Notes: generated from the letters alone by a model not told the origin. DNA of 64,000 nucleotides from Symsagittifera roscoffensis (GCF_963678635.1 NC_087066.1:16289949-16353948), one strand, 5' to 3'; counted from the stretch's first letter, positions 13,040-25,075 are shown. A program made the numbers and translations.

Positions 13040-13510
13040 TTTTTCTAGAGTACAATTTTGAAAAGCAAACTGATCAGATGAGGAGAAATTAGAGAAAAAA
13101 TTTTGAGAATAAACCTAAATGAACGTAAGCAATATGAGTCAATTGGAAGTAGTGCCAAATATGGAAGGTTTTGTATGAAGTTTCCCTAACGGAAATTGCG
13201 TAGGCGTTACTATTACTCCATAAAGACACCAGTTTCTGCAAAAATCATTCTTCCCAATGAAAGCTGCTATGTGTCAAGCTCTTCCCCAGTCTTCATTCAG
13301 ATTAAAATAATAAATCATTAAAGTCTGTTTTCAACAAATTTTACGAAAAAAAAACGTAGTAACCCAAGATTATCGTGAGTCTACTCACGATTCTATCTGT
13401 TCCTAAGAAAGTTGCAAGTATCATTTAGTTTTAAATAGAAACATTTTTTAGCCAGAGTTTTCAGAATTTAGACAAATATCATACATAAATGAAGAAACTG
13501 ATTGACTTTA
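13040..13510. other. Non-coding part of left foldback arm
   Basis: No gene supported. It contains the short inverted motif CGTGAGTCTACTCACG near 13373-13389, which is also present in both right-side copies. Confidence 0.4.
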
Positions 13511-13514
13511 CACT

Positions 13515-13727
13515 TTGTACAAACTCAGATTCTATTCAAGTATTGTCACATCAAATGGGGAAGTATTCAATCAGTTTATTTGCGGTGTTCAACATAATTT
13601 ACGATGGAAAGGAGCTAAAATAACACCAAGAGTATCAAAGAAACTACTCGTTTGGAAACAGTTCAAAAACCTGATCCAAAATCTAATAATCAAAATTGTG
13701 CATCAACTCTGGGCTCAGCTTTTTTAA
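13515..13727 (+). CDS. Short open frame conserved in the foldback, unknown
   Basis: A 70-codon frame with a basic middle (LRWKGAKITPRVSKK). It is identical at the protein level in the mirror copy (16780-16568) and open but altered in the third copy at about 15590-15350. A second frame over the same bases is also open in the third copy, so the true reading frame is uncertain. It may be non-coding. Confidence 0.25.
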   Translation: MYKLRFYSSIVTSNGEVFNQFICGVQHNLRWKGAKITPRVSKKLLVWKQFKNLIQNLIIKIVHQLWAQLF

Positions 13728-13948
13728 ACAGAATTTGAAAATTTCGAAACGCAAAATATGAATCTGATTTGTCCAAATTAATGATTGTTTTCTTGATGGT
13801 TATGATTCTATAAATAGTGAGCGTGTCAATTTTTTGGTTACTTTTGAATATTTATAGTTAAAAATCTTGTCAAAGATAATTATATTTCATCTTAAATGCT
13901 TTTCAACTAATAAATTTATGTTCTTGTTTACAAAAAGCAAAAATTGTA

Positions 13949-14170
13949 ATGATTTTTTTAACAAGTAAAAGTTTTCGAGAAAAAATTTTGCATTATGGGA
14001 CTTTTTTCATGACTCCTTATAAAACAAATGCAAAAACCAAACTTAATTTTCTTATGCAAATGCAAAAAACGCAAAATTTCATTATAAAAAACTTTTTAAA
14101 TCTTTGCCAAAAAGTTTCAACATTTTTGTTTGCGAGTTCTATTCCCTATCATAATACCTTGTTTTTCTGA
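13949..14170 (+). CDS. Short open frame conserved in the foldback, weak
   Basis: A 73-codon frame rich in K, F and N. The mirror at 16345-16124 differs at one residue. High identity between arms applies to the DNA generally here, so it is weak evidence for coding. Confidence 0.2.
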   Translation: MIFLTSKSFREKILHYGTFFMTPYKTNAKTKLNFLMQMQKTQNFIIKNFLNLCQKVSTFLFASSIPYHNTLFF

Positions 14171-14200
14171 TATTTTTGGTCAACATACAAGCAAAAAATA

Positions 14201-15250
14201 TATTTCATTATGATAAGAAAAGACAAAGAAATTCATTATTTTAACTATTAACAGTGCAAGAAAAAGTTGTATAATAATTTTTTAAAATGCAAAAACTTTT
14301 AATGAAATTTTTTTTTAATTTGCAAGTTTTTATTGTATTTTTTAACAAGTATGCAGAAATGTCAAAAAAAATACTACAAGTTGCAAAAACATGTGATGAT
14401 GTTTTTATCTTTTTTTCCAAAAGAGTGATGTTTTTTATAAAGTCTGTAAAAAATGATCTGAAAAGTTTTGAAGAAGACGAAATTGTTTTAATTTTTTTGT
14501 CATCTTGCAAAAAATTTTGGGTTTTGAATTTTGCAAAAATTGATTGATTTGTGCAAAAATATGTATTACAAATTTTTCTATAACCTCTTACCTTATCTCT
14601 TTGTTCCTATCTCTTTAAAATAAAAATACTAGATGCAAAAAAAAATACAAAACACGAGACAACAACCAAACTAATTACAAATCAAAGAGCTTCCGAGCAG
14701 CTGAGTTCTCAAAATTTTGCAAGTTCCCAAATGGAGCGCAAAATTGGTCTTGCTTCCATCGCTGGTTGTTGTTTTGGTGGTCCGCTGACTGGAGTTTTTG
14801 GCTCAGAGAACCCCTCATCCTCTTCGATAGTAATTGGGTTCTCCACAGATCCCTCTTCCTCCCAAGGAAAGAGGAAATCATTGACTGGTTGTGCCACATA
14901 TCTGCAATCAGGTATCTCGGGGTAGTTCAATCCCAATGCGCAGACACTTCCTCCGTCATTTGCAGGGTTCCAAGTTGGTTCTCTGTGATGCGAACTTGCG
15001 TCATTTGATGTTCTTTGAAATCTCTTCGCATCACCTCCACCATGTGCCAGACTTGGATTGGGATGTCCATTCGTGCTAGAAAACTCTAGACACTGTTTCT
15101 GGCACTTGGATTTGTATTAGATCAGGCAAAAATTCTACCGAGAACATAAGGTTGCTGTTTTGCACTGAGAAGATCATTTTGAGCAATAAGTTGAGTAAAA
15201 GTTACAGAGTAAACAGAACGAGTGATTTAATGTTGAAAGGGAAGAAATTG
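14201..15250. other. Unique centre of the foldback
   Basis: Sequence without a mirror copy. 14,230-14,640 is very AT-rich with repeated TTTGCAAAAA-like words and gives low-complexity F/K/N frames on both strands. 14,709-15,116 is distinctly less AT-rich and holds the open frame described separately. Confidence 0.5.
14709..15116 (-). CDS. Open frame in the foldback centre, unknown, probably an exon
   Basis: Read on the minus strand the frame is open for 135 codons from just after a stop at 15119-15117 to a stop at 14709. It lacks an early ATG (first internal start near 14936), so it may be an exon or a truncated gene. Composition is protein-like: G/N/S/H-rich at first, then LGLNYPEIPDC, an acidic FPWEEEGSVENP segment, a proline-rich EPKTPVSGPPKQQ stretch and a C-terminal IWELAKF. 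A second minus-strand frame (about 15079-14935, MDIPIQVWHMVEVMRRDF) is also open and protein-like; a one-base shift joins the two. Base composition is unlike the surroundings. Family not recognised. Confidence 0.4.
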   Translation of the reverse strand, partial: YKSKCQKQCLEFSSTNGHPNPSLAHGGGDAKRFQRTSNDASSHHREPTWNPANDGGSVCALGLNYPEIPDCRYVAQPVNDFLFPWEEEGSVENPITIEEDEGFSEPKTPVSGPPKQQPAMEARPILRSIWELAKF

Positions 15251-16115
15251 ACGGTAGTTTTTATGGATTTTTTCAAAAACTGATAGAAAAATTGACACGC
15301 TCACTATTTACAGAACAAATCAGATTCATATTTTGAGTTTTGAACTTTTTAAATTCTGTCTAAAAAAACTGAGCCTAGAGTTTGCGTAGATGCACAATTT
15401 TGATTAGATTTTAGATAATGTTTTTGAACTTTTTCCAAACGAGTAGTTCCTTTGATACTCTTTGTGTTTTTTTAGCTCCTTTCCATCGTAAATTATGTTG
15501 AACACCGCAAATAAACTGAATGAATACTTCTCCACTTGATCTGACAATACTTGAATAGAACCTGAGTTGTACAAAGTGTAAAGTCAATCAGTTTCTTGAT
15601 TTATGTATTGATATTTCTCTAATCTCTGAAGAATCTGGCTAGAAAATGTTCCGATTAAAACTAAATGATACTTGCAACTTTCTTAGGAACAGATAGAATC
15701 GTGAGTAGACTCACGATAATCTTGGGTTACTACGTTTTTTTTTCGTAAAATTTGTTGAAAACAGACTTTAATGATTTATTATTTTAATCTGAATGAAGAC
15801 TGGGAAGAGCTTGACACATAGCAGCTTTCATTGGGAAGAATGATTTTTGCAGAAACTGGTGTCTTTATGGAGTAATAGTAACGCCTACGCAATTTCCGTT
15901 AGGGAAACTTCATACAAAACCTTCCATATTTGGCACTACTTCCAATTGACTCATACTGCTTACGTTCATTTAGGTTTATTCTCAAAATTTTTTCTCTAAT
16001 TTCTCCTCATCTGATCAGTTTGCTTTTCAAAATTGTACTCTAGAAAAATTGATAGTGCCAACTACATTGAATTTTCCAAAAAATCAAAAAAGAATTGGGA
16101 GATTTGTATGTAGAC
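15250..16115. repeat. Extra inverted copy of the inner left arm
   Basis: 15,285-16,110 is the reverse complement of about 13,035-13,850, more diverged than the main right arm. At about 16,112 it stops abruptly and the main right arm begins. This makes the foldback asymmetric, with one inner copy on the left and two on the right. Confidence 0.75.
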
Positions 16116-17530
16116 CAAAAATATCAGAAAAACAAGGTATTATGATAGGGAATAGAACTCGCAAACAAAAATGTTGAAACTTTTTGGCAATGATTTAAAA
16201 AGTTTTTTATAATGAAATTTTGCGTTTTTTGCATTTGCATAAGAAAATTAAGTTTGGTTTTTGCATTTGTTTTATAAGGAGTCATGAAAAAAGTCCCATA
16301 ATGCAAAATTTTTTCTCGAAAACTTTTACTTGTTAAAAAAATCATTACAATTTTTGCTTTTTTGTAAACAAGAACATAAATTTATTAGTTGAAAAGCATT
16401 TAAGATGAAATATAATTATCTTTGACAAGATTTTTAACTATAAATATTCAAAAGTAACCAAAAAATTGACACGCTCACTATTTACAGAATCATAACCATC
16501 AAGAAAACAATCATTAATTTGGACAAATCAGATTCATATTTTGCGTTTCGAAATTTTCAAATTCTGTTTAAAAAAGCTGAGCCCAGAGTTGATGCACAAT
16601 TTTGATTATTAGATTTTGGATCAGGTTTTTGAACTGTTTCCAAACGAGTAGTTTCTTTGATACTCTTGGTGTTATTTTAGCTCCTTTCCATCGTAAATTA
16701 TGTTGAACACCGCAAATAAACTGATTGAATACTTCCCCATTTGATGTGACAATACTTGAATAGAATCTGAGTTTGTACAAAGTGTAAAGTCAATCAGTTT
16801 CTTCATTTATGTATTGATATTTGTCTAAATTCTGAAAACTCTGGCTAAAAAATGTTTCTATTAAAACTAAATGATACTTGCAACTTTCTTAGGAACAGAA
16901 AGAGTCGTGAGTAGACACACGATAATCTTGGGTTAAAATGTTTTTTTTTTTAGTAAAAGTCGTTGAAATTAGTCTTTAACGATTTTCAATTATAATCTCA
17001 ATGAAAGCTGGGATGAGGTTGACACATAGCAGTTTTCATTGGGAAGAACAATTTTTGCATAAAATGGTGGATTTATCTTGTAGTAGTAACGCCTACGCAA
17101 TTTCCATATAGATGAACTTCATACAAAACTTTCCATATTTGGTACTAATTCCATATGACTCATACTGCTTACTTCCATTTTCCTTTAATCTCAAAATCAT
17201 TTCTCTGTTTTCTCCTCATTTGATCAATTTACTCTTCAAAAATTGATTCAAGAAAAATTGATAGTCCCAACTACATTGAATTTTCAAAAAATCAAAAAAG
17301 AATTGGGAGATTTTTTGGTTCCAAAGAACCTACAAGGGGAAAGTAGACTTCAAACCGTGCTTTCAACTATGAAAAATAAATGATTTGGGACAATTTGAAA
17401 GTCTCAACAAGTCTAGATTAGTGAAAAAGAAGGATAAGCAAAATCGGGTATCCGGAATACTGTAATTCACAATGCTGAAAACCTTGGATTCGTACCTATA
17501 TATGAGGCCAAAACTAGTAAAGAATCAACT

Positions 17531-17779
17531 ATGGATCAGGAGTTCGAAATCTGTATTAGAGTATATGAAATAGCAATTTACAGCATGAGGAGGGTGTGTG
17601 TCACAATCAAGAAGTACAATGTGATCAAGCCGCCCTACATTCAGATTCGACTCTTCACTGCAAAGGAAAATGAAGACTTGAAGCAAGTTGCAAATGTCAA
17701 CTATACTTTGAATCAATTCAAAGAACTATCCCAAATTTTGAGGATGTTTATGTTTGTAGATAATTGTAAGCCTCAGTAA
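17531..17779 (+). CDS. Right-arm copy of the 82-codon PC4-like frame
   Basis: Open from ATG to stop, 82 codons, 70 of 82 residues identical to the left-arm copy. Core segments RRVCVTIKK, YIQIRLFTAKE and DLKQVANVNYTLN are unchanged. The frame is also open upstream of the ATG (ENLGFVPIYEAK), so the start is uncertain. The N-terminal partner frame of the left arm is degraded here. Confidence 0.45.
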   Translation: MDQEFEICIRVYEIAIYSMRRVCVTIKKYNVIKPPYIQIRLFTAKENEDLKQVANVNYTLNQFKELSQILRMFMFVDNCKPQ

Positions 17780-18397
17780 TGCTTTGTAATGTTTTTTATG
17801 TTTGTTAATTGACATATTATTGATTCAAAACTTGAAGTGTATATTAAGAGCTATGATATCTGAGGAAAAGTCAGACAAAGCATACAATTTAATTCAAATT
17901 AACATAAAATATCAACCAATAATCAGTTAATTTTCCAATTAGTGCTCAAAAAATTACAGAAAAACTTATTCAATTGCTGTTTTTGCTTAAGTTTAAGTAA
18001 AATTTGTCTTTTTTGAACAAAATTAAAAACAAGGTTGTAGTTGAAAACCTTGCCAATATTTTTCGAATTTATGTATTTCGTTGGTTGTTTTCATATTTTT
18101 TTTGCCACAATTTGATAGGATTTTGATTGGCTACATCAATTTTCTAAATGAGACAGAAGATTTTTATGTTGATTAATATTACAAAATAAATTGAAAATGA
18201 TAAAACATTTCGAGTTTTTTAAGTTTCTTTGTTTATTTCACTAGGAAAAATGTTTTTTTTATCAAAAGCTTTTTCAGTGTCTGAAGCAAACGTTCACTAG
18301 ATTTTAAAACTGAACTACCACAAAAAACTACAAGAGATAACGTTGATGGAGATTGTATTAGTTTTAACTTGTATAATACACAGAAAGTTCAATAATT

Positions 18398-18694
18398 TTG
18401 TTAAAAAGATGGAGAGGCGATTACAGAAAAAAGCGTACTGTCAGAATTACAAACAATGTTTTTTTTTGGAAGAGTGAACTCAGATTGAGTGGACCATCAG
18501 TAAAAAACAGAACACCGGAAGAGCCTACGAAACAAAAACTGGAGATAAGGAACATCAATTCGATTACTGTTTTGAGTTTGATTCAAATACAAAATCTAGA
18601 TTTATCAGAATATCTTTTAATCGATTATCCAAATTTGAAAGACTTCCGATTGTTTATACTACAATATACCACAAGAAAGCGACAAAGTGTATAA
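18398..18694 (+). CDS. Right-arm copy of the small basic foldback protein
   Basis: 98 codons, beginning MLKRWRGDYRKK as in the left arm. The last ~15 residues differ through small indels around 18640-18680. Confidence 0.38.
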   Translation: MLKRWRGDYRKKRTVRITNNVFFWKSELRLSGPSVKNRTPEEPTKQKLEIRNINSITVLSLIQIQNLDLSEYLLIDYPNLKDFRLFILQYTTRKRQSV

Positions 18695-19235
18695 TTTGGT
18701 AATTTCTTTTTTCACTGGTTAGAAATCGAAAAAACCAAAAAAAAATTAATCGAAGTTTCAAAGTTTGAAATGAGTATCGAAAAAATAATATAAACCAGAC
18801 AAGAAATCTCATTCATCTCACTTTGGTGCCAATTGTATATGTTATTTATGTTAAAAAAACTCAATAAAAATTAAAAATTGTGATTACTTTTTTCTGATTG
18901 GTTAATATCGCAAATATTACCTGTGAAGCAATGCTTGATTCTGATTGGTTGATATTAAAAAAAAACAATTTTCCTAATAAAAAATGCCCGATTCTGATTA
19001 CTTGATATCACAAAATTTGAAAATTCCGTGGTTAGATTGGATGGTTTTTATTTCAGCTTGGATAAATAGGGTGATACTCATTCTGGTTTTTTTTCCTGTT
19101 AACAATTTGTTAAGAAATTTGCTGTTTTTTTTTTTACTTTTACTAATTCTTTGAGGCTATTCAACTCTTTTTATTTAAAATTTTGAGACATTCTAAATCT
19201 TCCATTTATTCTTCAGTGCGTTTTTACTTATTGAA

Positions 19236-20353
19236 ATGCCGTCACTGAATCGAAATTAAAGAGTTGCTTGTCTTGAATGTGGCAGAGAATACACATGTAA
19301 AGATGCGTCAATACATCGTAGAACATGTAGTGTTTTGAAGTGTTAGAACTGTAACTTTTATACATTTAGCAGCAAGGAATTCAGACAAAAGGGACTACGA
19401 AACAAAAATTGGAGATAAAGAACATCAATTCGATTACTGTTTTGAATTTGATACAAATACAAAATCTAATTTATCAGAATATGTTTTAATCGATTATCCA
19501 AATTTAATATCCGATTATCCGACTTCCGGTTGTTTATATTACAAAATACCAAAAAAGAAAACAATAAAAATGTATATTTTGGTAATTTGTCTCTTCACTG
19601 GTTAGAAATTGAACAAATCAAAAAGTTTTGATCGAAGTTTCAAAATTTGAATTGAGTATTGAAAAAATAATATAAACCAGACAAGAAATCTCATTTATCT
19701 CACTTTGGTGTCAAATGTATGTGATAGTAATTGTTAGAAAAATTCATAAAAATTTAAAATCTGTGATTACTTAATTCTGATTGGTTAATCTCGCAAGTAT
19801 TACCTGTGAAGCAATGCTCGATTCTGATTGGTTGATATAAAAAAAACAAATTTCCTTATCACAAATGCCTCTGATTGGTTGATATAAAAAATTTTGAAAA
19901 TTCCGTGGTTAGATTGGATGATTTTTATTTCAGCTTGGCTAATTAGGGTGATATCCAATTTGCTTTTCTTTTTCACGTTAAAGACAATACGTTAAAAAAT
20001 TACTGTTTTGTTTACTTTTTCTTACTTTTTGAGGCTATTCAACTCTTTTTATTAAAAAATTTGGGACATTCCATATCTCCAATTTATTCCCAAGTTTGTT
20101 TTTACTTGTTGAACTCATTTCACTGAGTAGAATCGAAAGAGTTGCTTGCCTTGAGTGTGGCAGAGAATACACACGTAAAGATGCGTCAAGACATCGTAGA
20201 ACCTGTGGTGACTTGAAGTGTTCGAAATGTAACTTTATACTTATAGCAGCGAGGAACTCAGTAATCATTTCAAGAAGCATTCTTCTTGTCAATATAAAGT
20301 TATTTATGTGCTCAGCAGTCTCCAAACACATTCCAAACTTCAAGAGAAGGTAA
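19236..20353 (+). pseudogene. Two broken right-arm copies of the zinc-finger gene
   Basis: The first copy starts MPSLNRN at 19236 but meets a stop (AAATTAAAG) at once and is truncated near 19375. The second (about 20130-20353) has lost its ATG through a small change (ACTGAGTAG in place of the start region) but retains CLECGREYTRKDASRHRR. A one-base loss then breaks the second finger (GCAGCGAGGAACTC). Confidence 0.6.
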
Positions 20354-21659
20354 AGTTAATAATTTTTTAATTAAAAACTTAGAAATCGCTATGAACAAAA
20401 ATTGTTACTGACTCTGAAATACCAATGAGATAAATTTGAAAAACTATAGTAAAAATTATATAGTGTTTTCATCACAGCACCTGAGCTTTCATTGATTTTT
20501 TTATTCAAAGGTTTTGATTGACGATAAAGAAGACAGCAAAAATCTAGTTCAAATTGTCGTGAATTTTTCCTTGAAAATCAATCCGAAAATCTTTAATCAA
20601 CAGTAAAAACTTCAATGATTGCAAGCTTGCGGAAATTGTGTTGCGATAAAATTCTAGTATAAGTGCATAACATACGCTAACGAGTGGTTAAGTTTTTGTT
20701 TGAAAATTGTAAAACTTGGATATTTATAAAATATCGACTAATTAAAAGGTTTTGCGTAGTTACTATTTTAAAGTTTTCCTGGTTTAGTGCTTGTAAAAGT
20801 GTTCATACAGTTGCGCGTTGTTATGGTTTCCTACTGTTTTTTACTTTTTGTCGATTTCAGAAAAGAAATGGATAACTGATCTGGAAAAGATTAAAAACTT
20901 CAAGATAATTTCTAACAAAAATTCATTTTTCAAGTAAAATTTTACTCAAAATGGATTAGGTTGGTAGATAGTAGATGAAGCAGAAACTGAGAAAATGCTA
21001 AAATGAGATAGAAGCTCGATTTAACTCATTAGGAGTTTTGAGATAATTTTCCTAAAATTTAGCTTAAAAAGTATATCTTGAGAAAAAAATCCGACATAAA
21101 AAGGCTCAAAGATTTGTATTTATGCGTAATTCATTGGAAAAATTTGTTATCATTTGATTTATTAGGTAACTTTATTTGAAAAATTAGATGTTTTGAGGAT
21201 AATTTCTGAAAGTAAACCCAATCCGACATCTTTTGGAAGAAGATACATGAAGCATAAATCAAAAACTTGCTTTCAAGATCTACATTTCGTTATTTTAACT
21301 AAAGAGATTTTTGCTTAATAAAAATCGGAAAACTGTACAATTGTTCCAGTTTGCATCTTGATTGTAACTCAATTTTTGAGACGCGCTCTTTTAGCAGTTT
21401 TTAGTTATTGTAGATAATAGGAACTAAGTTTCCTTGCGTATTTCTACTTCCGAAGGTGTTCAGATTATAACTAATAGAGCTGCTCTTAATTTGGTCTTAA
21501 ATTGAAAAATACATCTTTATTTTCTCATTTTTACATATGTTTTGAATGCTTTAAATTGCACCGTTTCTTTCTCACTTGAATATTTTTGAAAACATCCGTC
21601 ATAAATTAAGAATAAAAAGCGATTTAACAACTCTTTTGCAAGGAAAGTGATATTTATTG

Positions 21660-24600
21660 ACATTAAAGCCCCTCTATTCACAATCTATCCATAATTAACA
21701 GTTAACTTTTCCAGTTAGATAACGCGCGCCGAGATTTTTGCGAAAAACTAGACATTTCCACACAAAATCTCCAAAAAATTAGTTTTTCTTACCATTATCT
21801 TACCATCACACAAACCATAAAACCTTACCGTTGATATTCCCTATCTTAAAACATTGTATACTCTATACCCAATCTTACTCAATCTTAATATGTAGCTGGG
21901 TGACCGGATGATCTATTCGACATTGCTCGACATTGCTCGACTTATGTTTCGACTGTGCTGTGCTCAACCTATGTTTCGAAAATTCTCGACCTATGTTTCG
22001 GCTTTCTCGACGGAAATTAGTATTTTACGACTGTGCTCGACTTATGTTTCGACCTCGCTCGATTTATGTTTGACGGTGCTTGACCAATGGTTTGACCTTC
22101 TCCACCAAAACTTGATAGTTTTCATTTTTCTCGACATTTTTTTGCTCTACAGTTTGTTTGTTCGACCCCGCATTAAATATTTTTAGACTTTTTCCCACAA
22201 AAATGGGTTTGTTTCGACTGTCTCGATTTTCTCGAAGAACAGAAAACGTTTCAATTTTTAATTGAACTTACTAAGATTCGTTTCTAGCGTACGCTAAGAC
22301 TTGTTTCGCCCTGTTTTGTTCCCTATTATAGATCATTGTTGTATACACTAGTATACAATAGTATACATTAGCTAACTGAAGATGTGATTGGGCCCCTCTT
22401 GAATTCAAACAACCTAAACTCATAAATTAAGAATAAAAAGCGATTTAACAACTCTTTTGCAAGGAAAATGATATTTATTGACATTAAAGCCTTTCTATTC
22501 ACAATCTACCCATAATTAACAGTTAACTTTTCCAGTTCGATAACGCGCGCCGCGATTTTTGCGAAAAAACTAGACATTTCCACAAAAAATCCAAAAAAAA
22601 AAAATAGTTTTTCTTACCATTATCTTACCATCACACAAACCATAAAACCTTACCGTTGGTATTCCCTATCTTAATACATTGTAGACTCCATACCCAATAT
22701 TAATCAATCTTAATACGTAGCTGGGTGACCGGATACTCTATTCTCTATCCTAATACATGGAGGTCAACCACCTTCCCCCCCTTCCCCCAGTTTCGACAGT
22801 GCTCGACCTATGTTTCGACTGTGCTGTGCTCGACCTATATTTCGACTGTGCTCGACCTATGTTTCGACATTGCTCGACCTATGTTTCGACTATGCTGTGC
22901 TCGACGTATGTTTCGACATTGCTCGACTTATGTTTCGACTGTGCTTTGCTCAACTTATGTTTCGAAAGTGCTCGACCTTTGTTTCGGTTTTCTCGACGGA
23001 AATGAAGTTTTTTACGACTGTGCTCGACTTATGTTTCGACCTCGCTCGACTTATGTTTCGACGGTGCTTGACCAATGGTTCGACCTTCTCCACCAAAACT
23101 TGATAGTTTTCAATTTTTTGGACTTTTTTGCTCTACAGTTTGAGACTTTTTCCCACAAAAATGGGTTTGTTTCGACTGTCTCGATTTTCTCAAAGAACAG
23201 AAAACGTTTCAAATTTTTTTTGACCCTACTAAGATTCGTTTCTAGCGTACGCTAAGACTTGTTTTGCCATGTTTTGTTCCCTATTATAGATCATTGTTGT
23301 ATACACTAGTATACACTAGTATACATTAGCTAAATGAAGATGTGATTGAGCCGCTCTTGAATTCAACCAACCTAAACTCATAAATTAAGAATAAAAAGCA
23401 ATTTAACACCTCTTTTGCAAGGAAAGTGATATTTATTGGCATTAAAGCCCTTCTATTCACAATCTACCCATAATTAACAGTTAACTTTTCCAGTTAGATA
23501 ACGCGCGCCAAGATGTTTGCAAAAAATTAGACATTTCTACACAAAATCCAAAAAAATTAGTTTTTCTTACCATTATCTTAACATCACACAAACCATAAAA
23601 CCTTACCGTTGGTTTTCCCTATCTTAATACATTGTAGACTCCATACCCAATTTTAATCAATCTTAATACGTAGCTGGGTGACCGGATAATCTATTCTCTA
23701 TCCTAATACATGCAACCACCCCCCCTTCCCCCAGTTTCGACAGTGCTCGACCTATGTTTCGACTGTGCTGTGCTCGACCTATGTTTCGACTGTGCTCGTC
23801 CTATGTTTCGACATTGCTCGACCTATGTTTCGACTGTGCTGTGCTCGACGTATGTTTCGACATTACTCGACTTATGTTTCGACTGTGCTGTGCTCAACCT
23901 ATGTTTCGAAAGTGCTCGACCTATGTTTCGGCTTTCGCGACGGAAATGAAGAATTTTACGACTGTGCTCGACTTATGTTTCGACCTCGCTCGACTTATGT
24001 TTCGACGGTGTTTGACCAATGGTTCGACCTTCTCCACCAAAACTTGATAGTTTTCAATTTTCTCGACTCGACTTTTTCGCTCTACAGTTTGAGACTTTTC
24101 CCACAAAAATGGGTTTGTTTCGACTGTCTCGATTTTCTCGAAGAACAGAAAACGTTTCAAATTTTATTTGAACTTACTAAAATTCGTTTCTAGCGTACGC
24201 TAAGACTTGTTTTGCCATGTTTTGTTCCCTATTATAGATCATTGTTGTATACACTAGTATATACTAGTATACATTAGCTAAATGAAGATGTGATTGAGCA
24301 CATCTTAAATTCAAACAACCTAAACTCATAAATTAAGAATAAAAAGCGATTTAACACCTCTTTTGCAAATAAAGTGATATTTATTGGCATTAAAGCCCTT
24401 CTATTCACAATCTACCCAAAATTAACAGTTAACTTTTCCAGTTAGATAACGCGCGCCGAGATTTTTGCAAAAAACTAGACATTTCTACACAAAATCCATT
24501 AAAAAAATAGTTTTTCTTACCATTATCTTACCATCACACAAACCATAAAACCTTACCGTTGGTATTCCCTATCTTAATACATTGTAGACTCTATACCCAA

Positions 24601-25045
24601 TTTTAATCAATTTTAATACGTAGCTGGGTGACCGGATGATCTATTCGACATTGCTCGACATTGCTCGACTCATGTTTCGACTGTGCTGTGCTCAACCTAT
24701 GTTTCGAAAGTGCTCGACCTATGTTTCGGCTTTCTCGACGGAAATGAAGAATTTTACGACTGTGCTCGACTTATGTTTTGAACTCACTCGACTTATGTTT
24801 CGACGGTGTTTGACCAATGGTTCGTCCTTCTCCACCAAAACTTGATAGTTTTCAATTTTCTCGATTTTTTCGCTCTACAGTTTGTTTATTCGACACCGCA
24901 TTAAAAATTTTTAGACTTTTTCCCACAAAAATGGGTTTGTTTCGACTGTCACGATTTTCTCGAAGAACAGAAAACGTTTCAATTTTTATTTGAACTTAAT
25001 AAGATTCGTTTCTAGCGTACGCTAAGACTTGTTTCGCCATGTTTT
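21660..25045. repeat. Tandem array, left block
   Basis: Units marked at their TGTTCCCTATTATAG phrase begin at 22317, 23275 and 24223, after a partial first unit. Spacing is 958, 948 and 822. Each unit contains a tripled TATACACTAGTATACACTAG region, the phrase CATAAATTAAGAATAAAAAGCG, an AACGCGCGCCGAGA box, CTTACCATTATCTTACCATC, GTAGCTGGGTGACCGGAT and then a sub-array of a 22 bp word (CTCGACCTATGTTTCGACTGTG and variants), ending with the palindrome AGCGTACGCT. Long units have an extra C-rich tract and about 135 bp more sub-repeats. The apparent cysteine-rich proteins in all three plus frames are sub-array artefacts. Confidence 0.9.
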
Positions 25046-25067
25046 CATTACGTCGCCAATCCGTGTT
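25046..25067 (+). repeat. Left terminal inverted repeat of the 21.2 kb transposon
   Basis: 22 bp, the exact reverse complement of 46218-46239; similarity stops immediately inside. Flanked on the left by TT, which recurs at 46240-46241. Confidence 0.9.
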
Positions 25068-25075
25068 ATTTCAAT

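Larger units (their letters stand above)
9497..14200. repeat. Left arm of a large inverted duplication (foldback)
   Basis: The reverse complement of this arm matches 16,115-21,660. Anchors are the outer end near 9545 against 21605, a zinc-finger gene (11010-11240 against 19236 and 20130), a small gene (11790-12089 against 18398-18694), an 82-codon gene (12517-12765 against 17531-17779) and plus-strand frames 13515-13727 and 13949-14170 against 16780-16568 and 16345-16124. Divergence is modest: the 82-codon protein differs at 12 of 82 residues between arms. 9,560-10,970 holds no supported gene. Confidence 0.85.
16115..21660. repeat. Right arm of the large inverted duplication
   Basis: Mirror of 9,497-14,200. 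It is longer because 18,520-19,380 is repeated at about 19,390-20,290 (offset about 870-880 bp). The first copy breaks off within the zinc-finger gene at TTCAGACAAAAGG near 19,380. The outer end (CATAAATTAAGAATAAAAAGCG, near 21,600) is the same phrase that recurs in every unit of the adjoining tandem array. 20,360-21,580 contains no supported gene. Confidence 0.82.

Noticed and set aside
14241-14547. Overlapping F/K-rich frames on both strands in the foldback centre
   Set aside because: Low-complexity AT-rich translation without any signature.
9497-21660. Foldback as an assembly mirror artefact
   Set aside because: The arms differ by many substitutions and by asymmetric nested duplications.
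22690-22740. GTAGCTGGGTGACCGGAT in each array unit as part of a 5S rRNA or tRNA-like gene
   Set aside because: Only a short superficial likeness to the 5S 3' region; no internal promoter boxes or foldable full-length gene.
22725-24193. Long cysteine-rich open frames in the left array
   Set aside because: They arise from a 22 bp repeat that lacks stops and cycles through all frames; equal frames exist in three phases.
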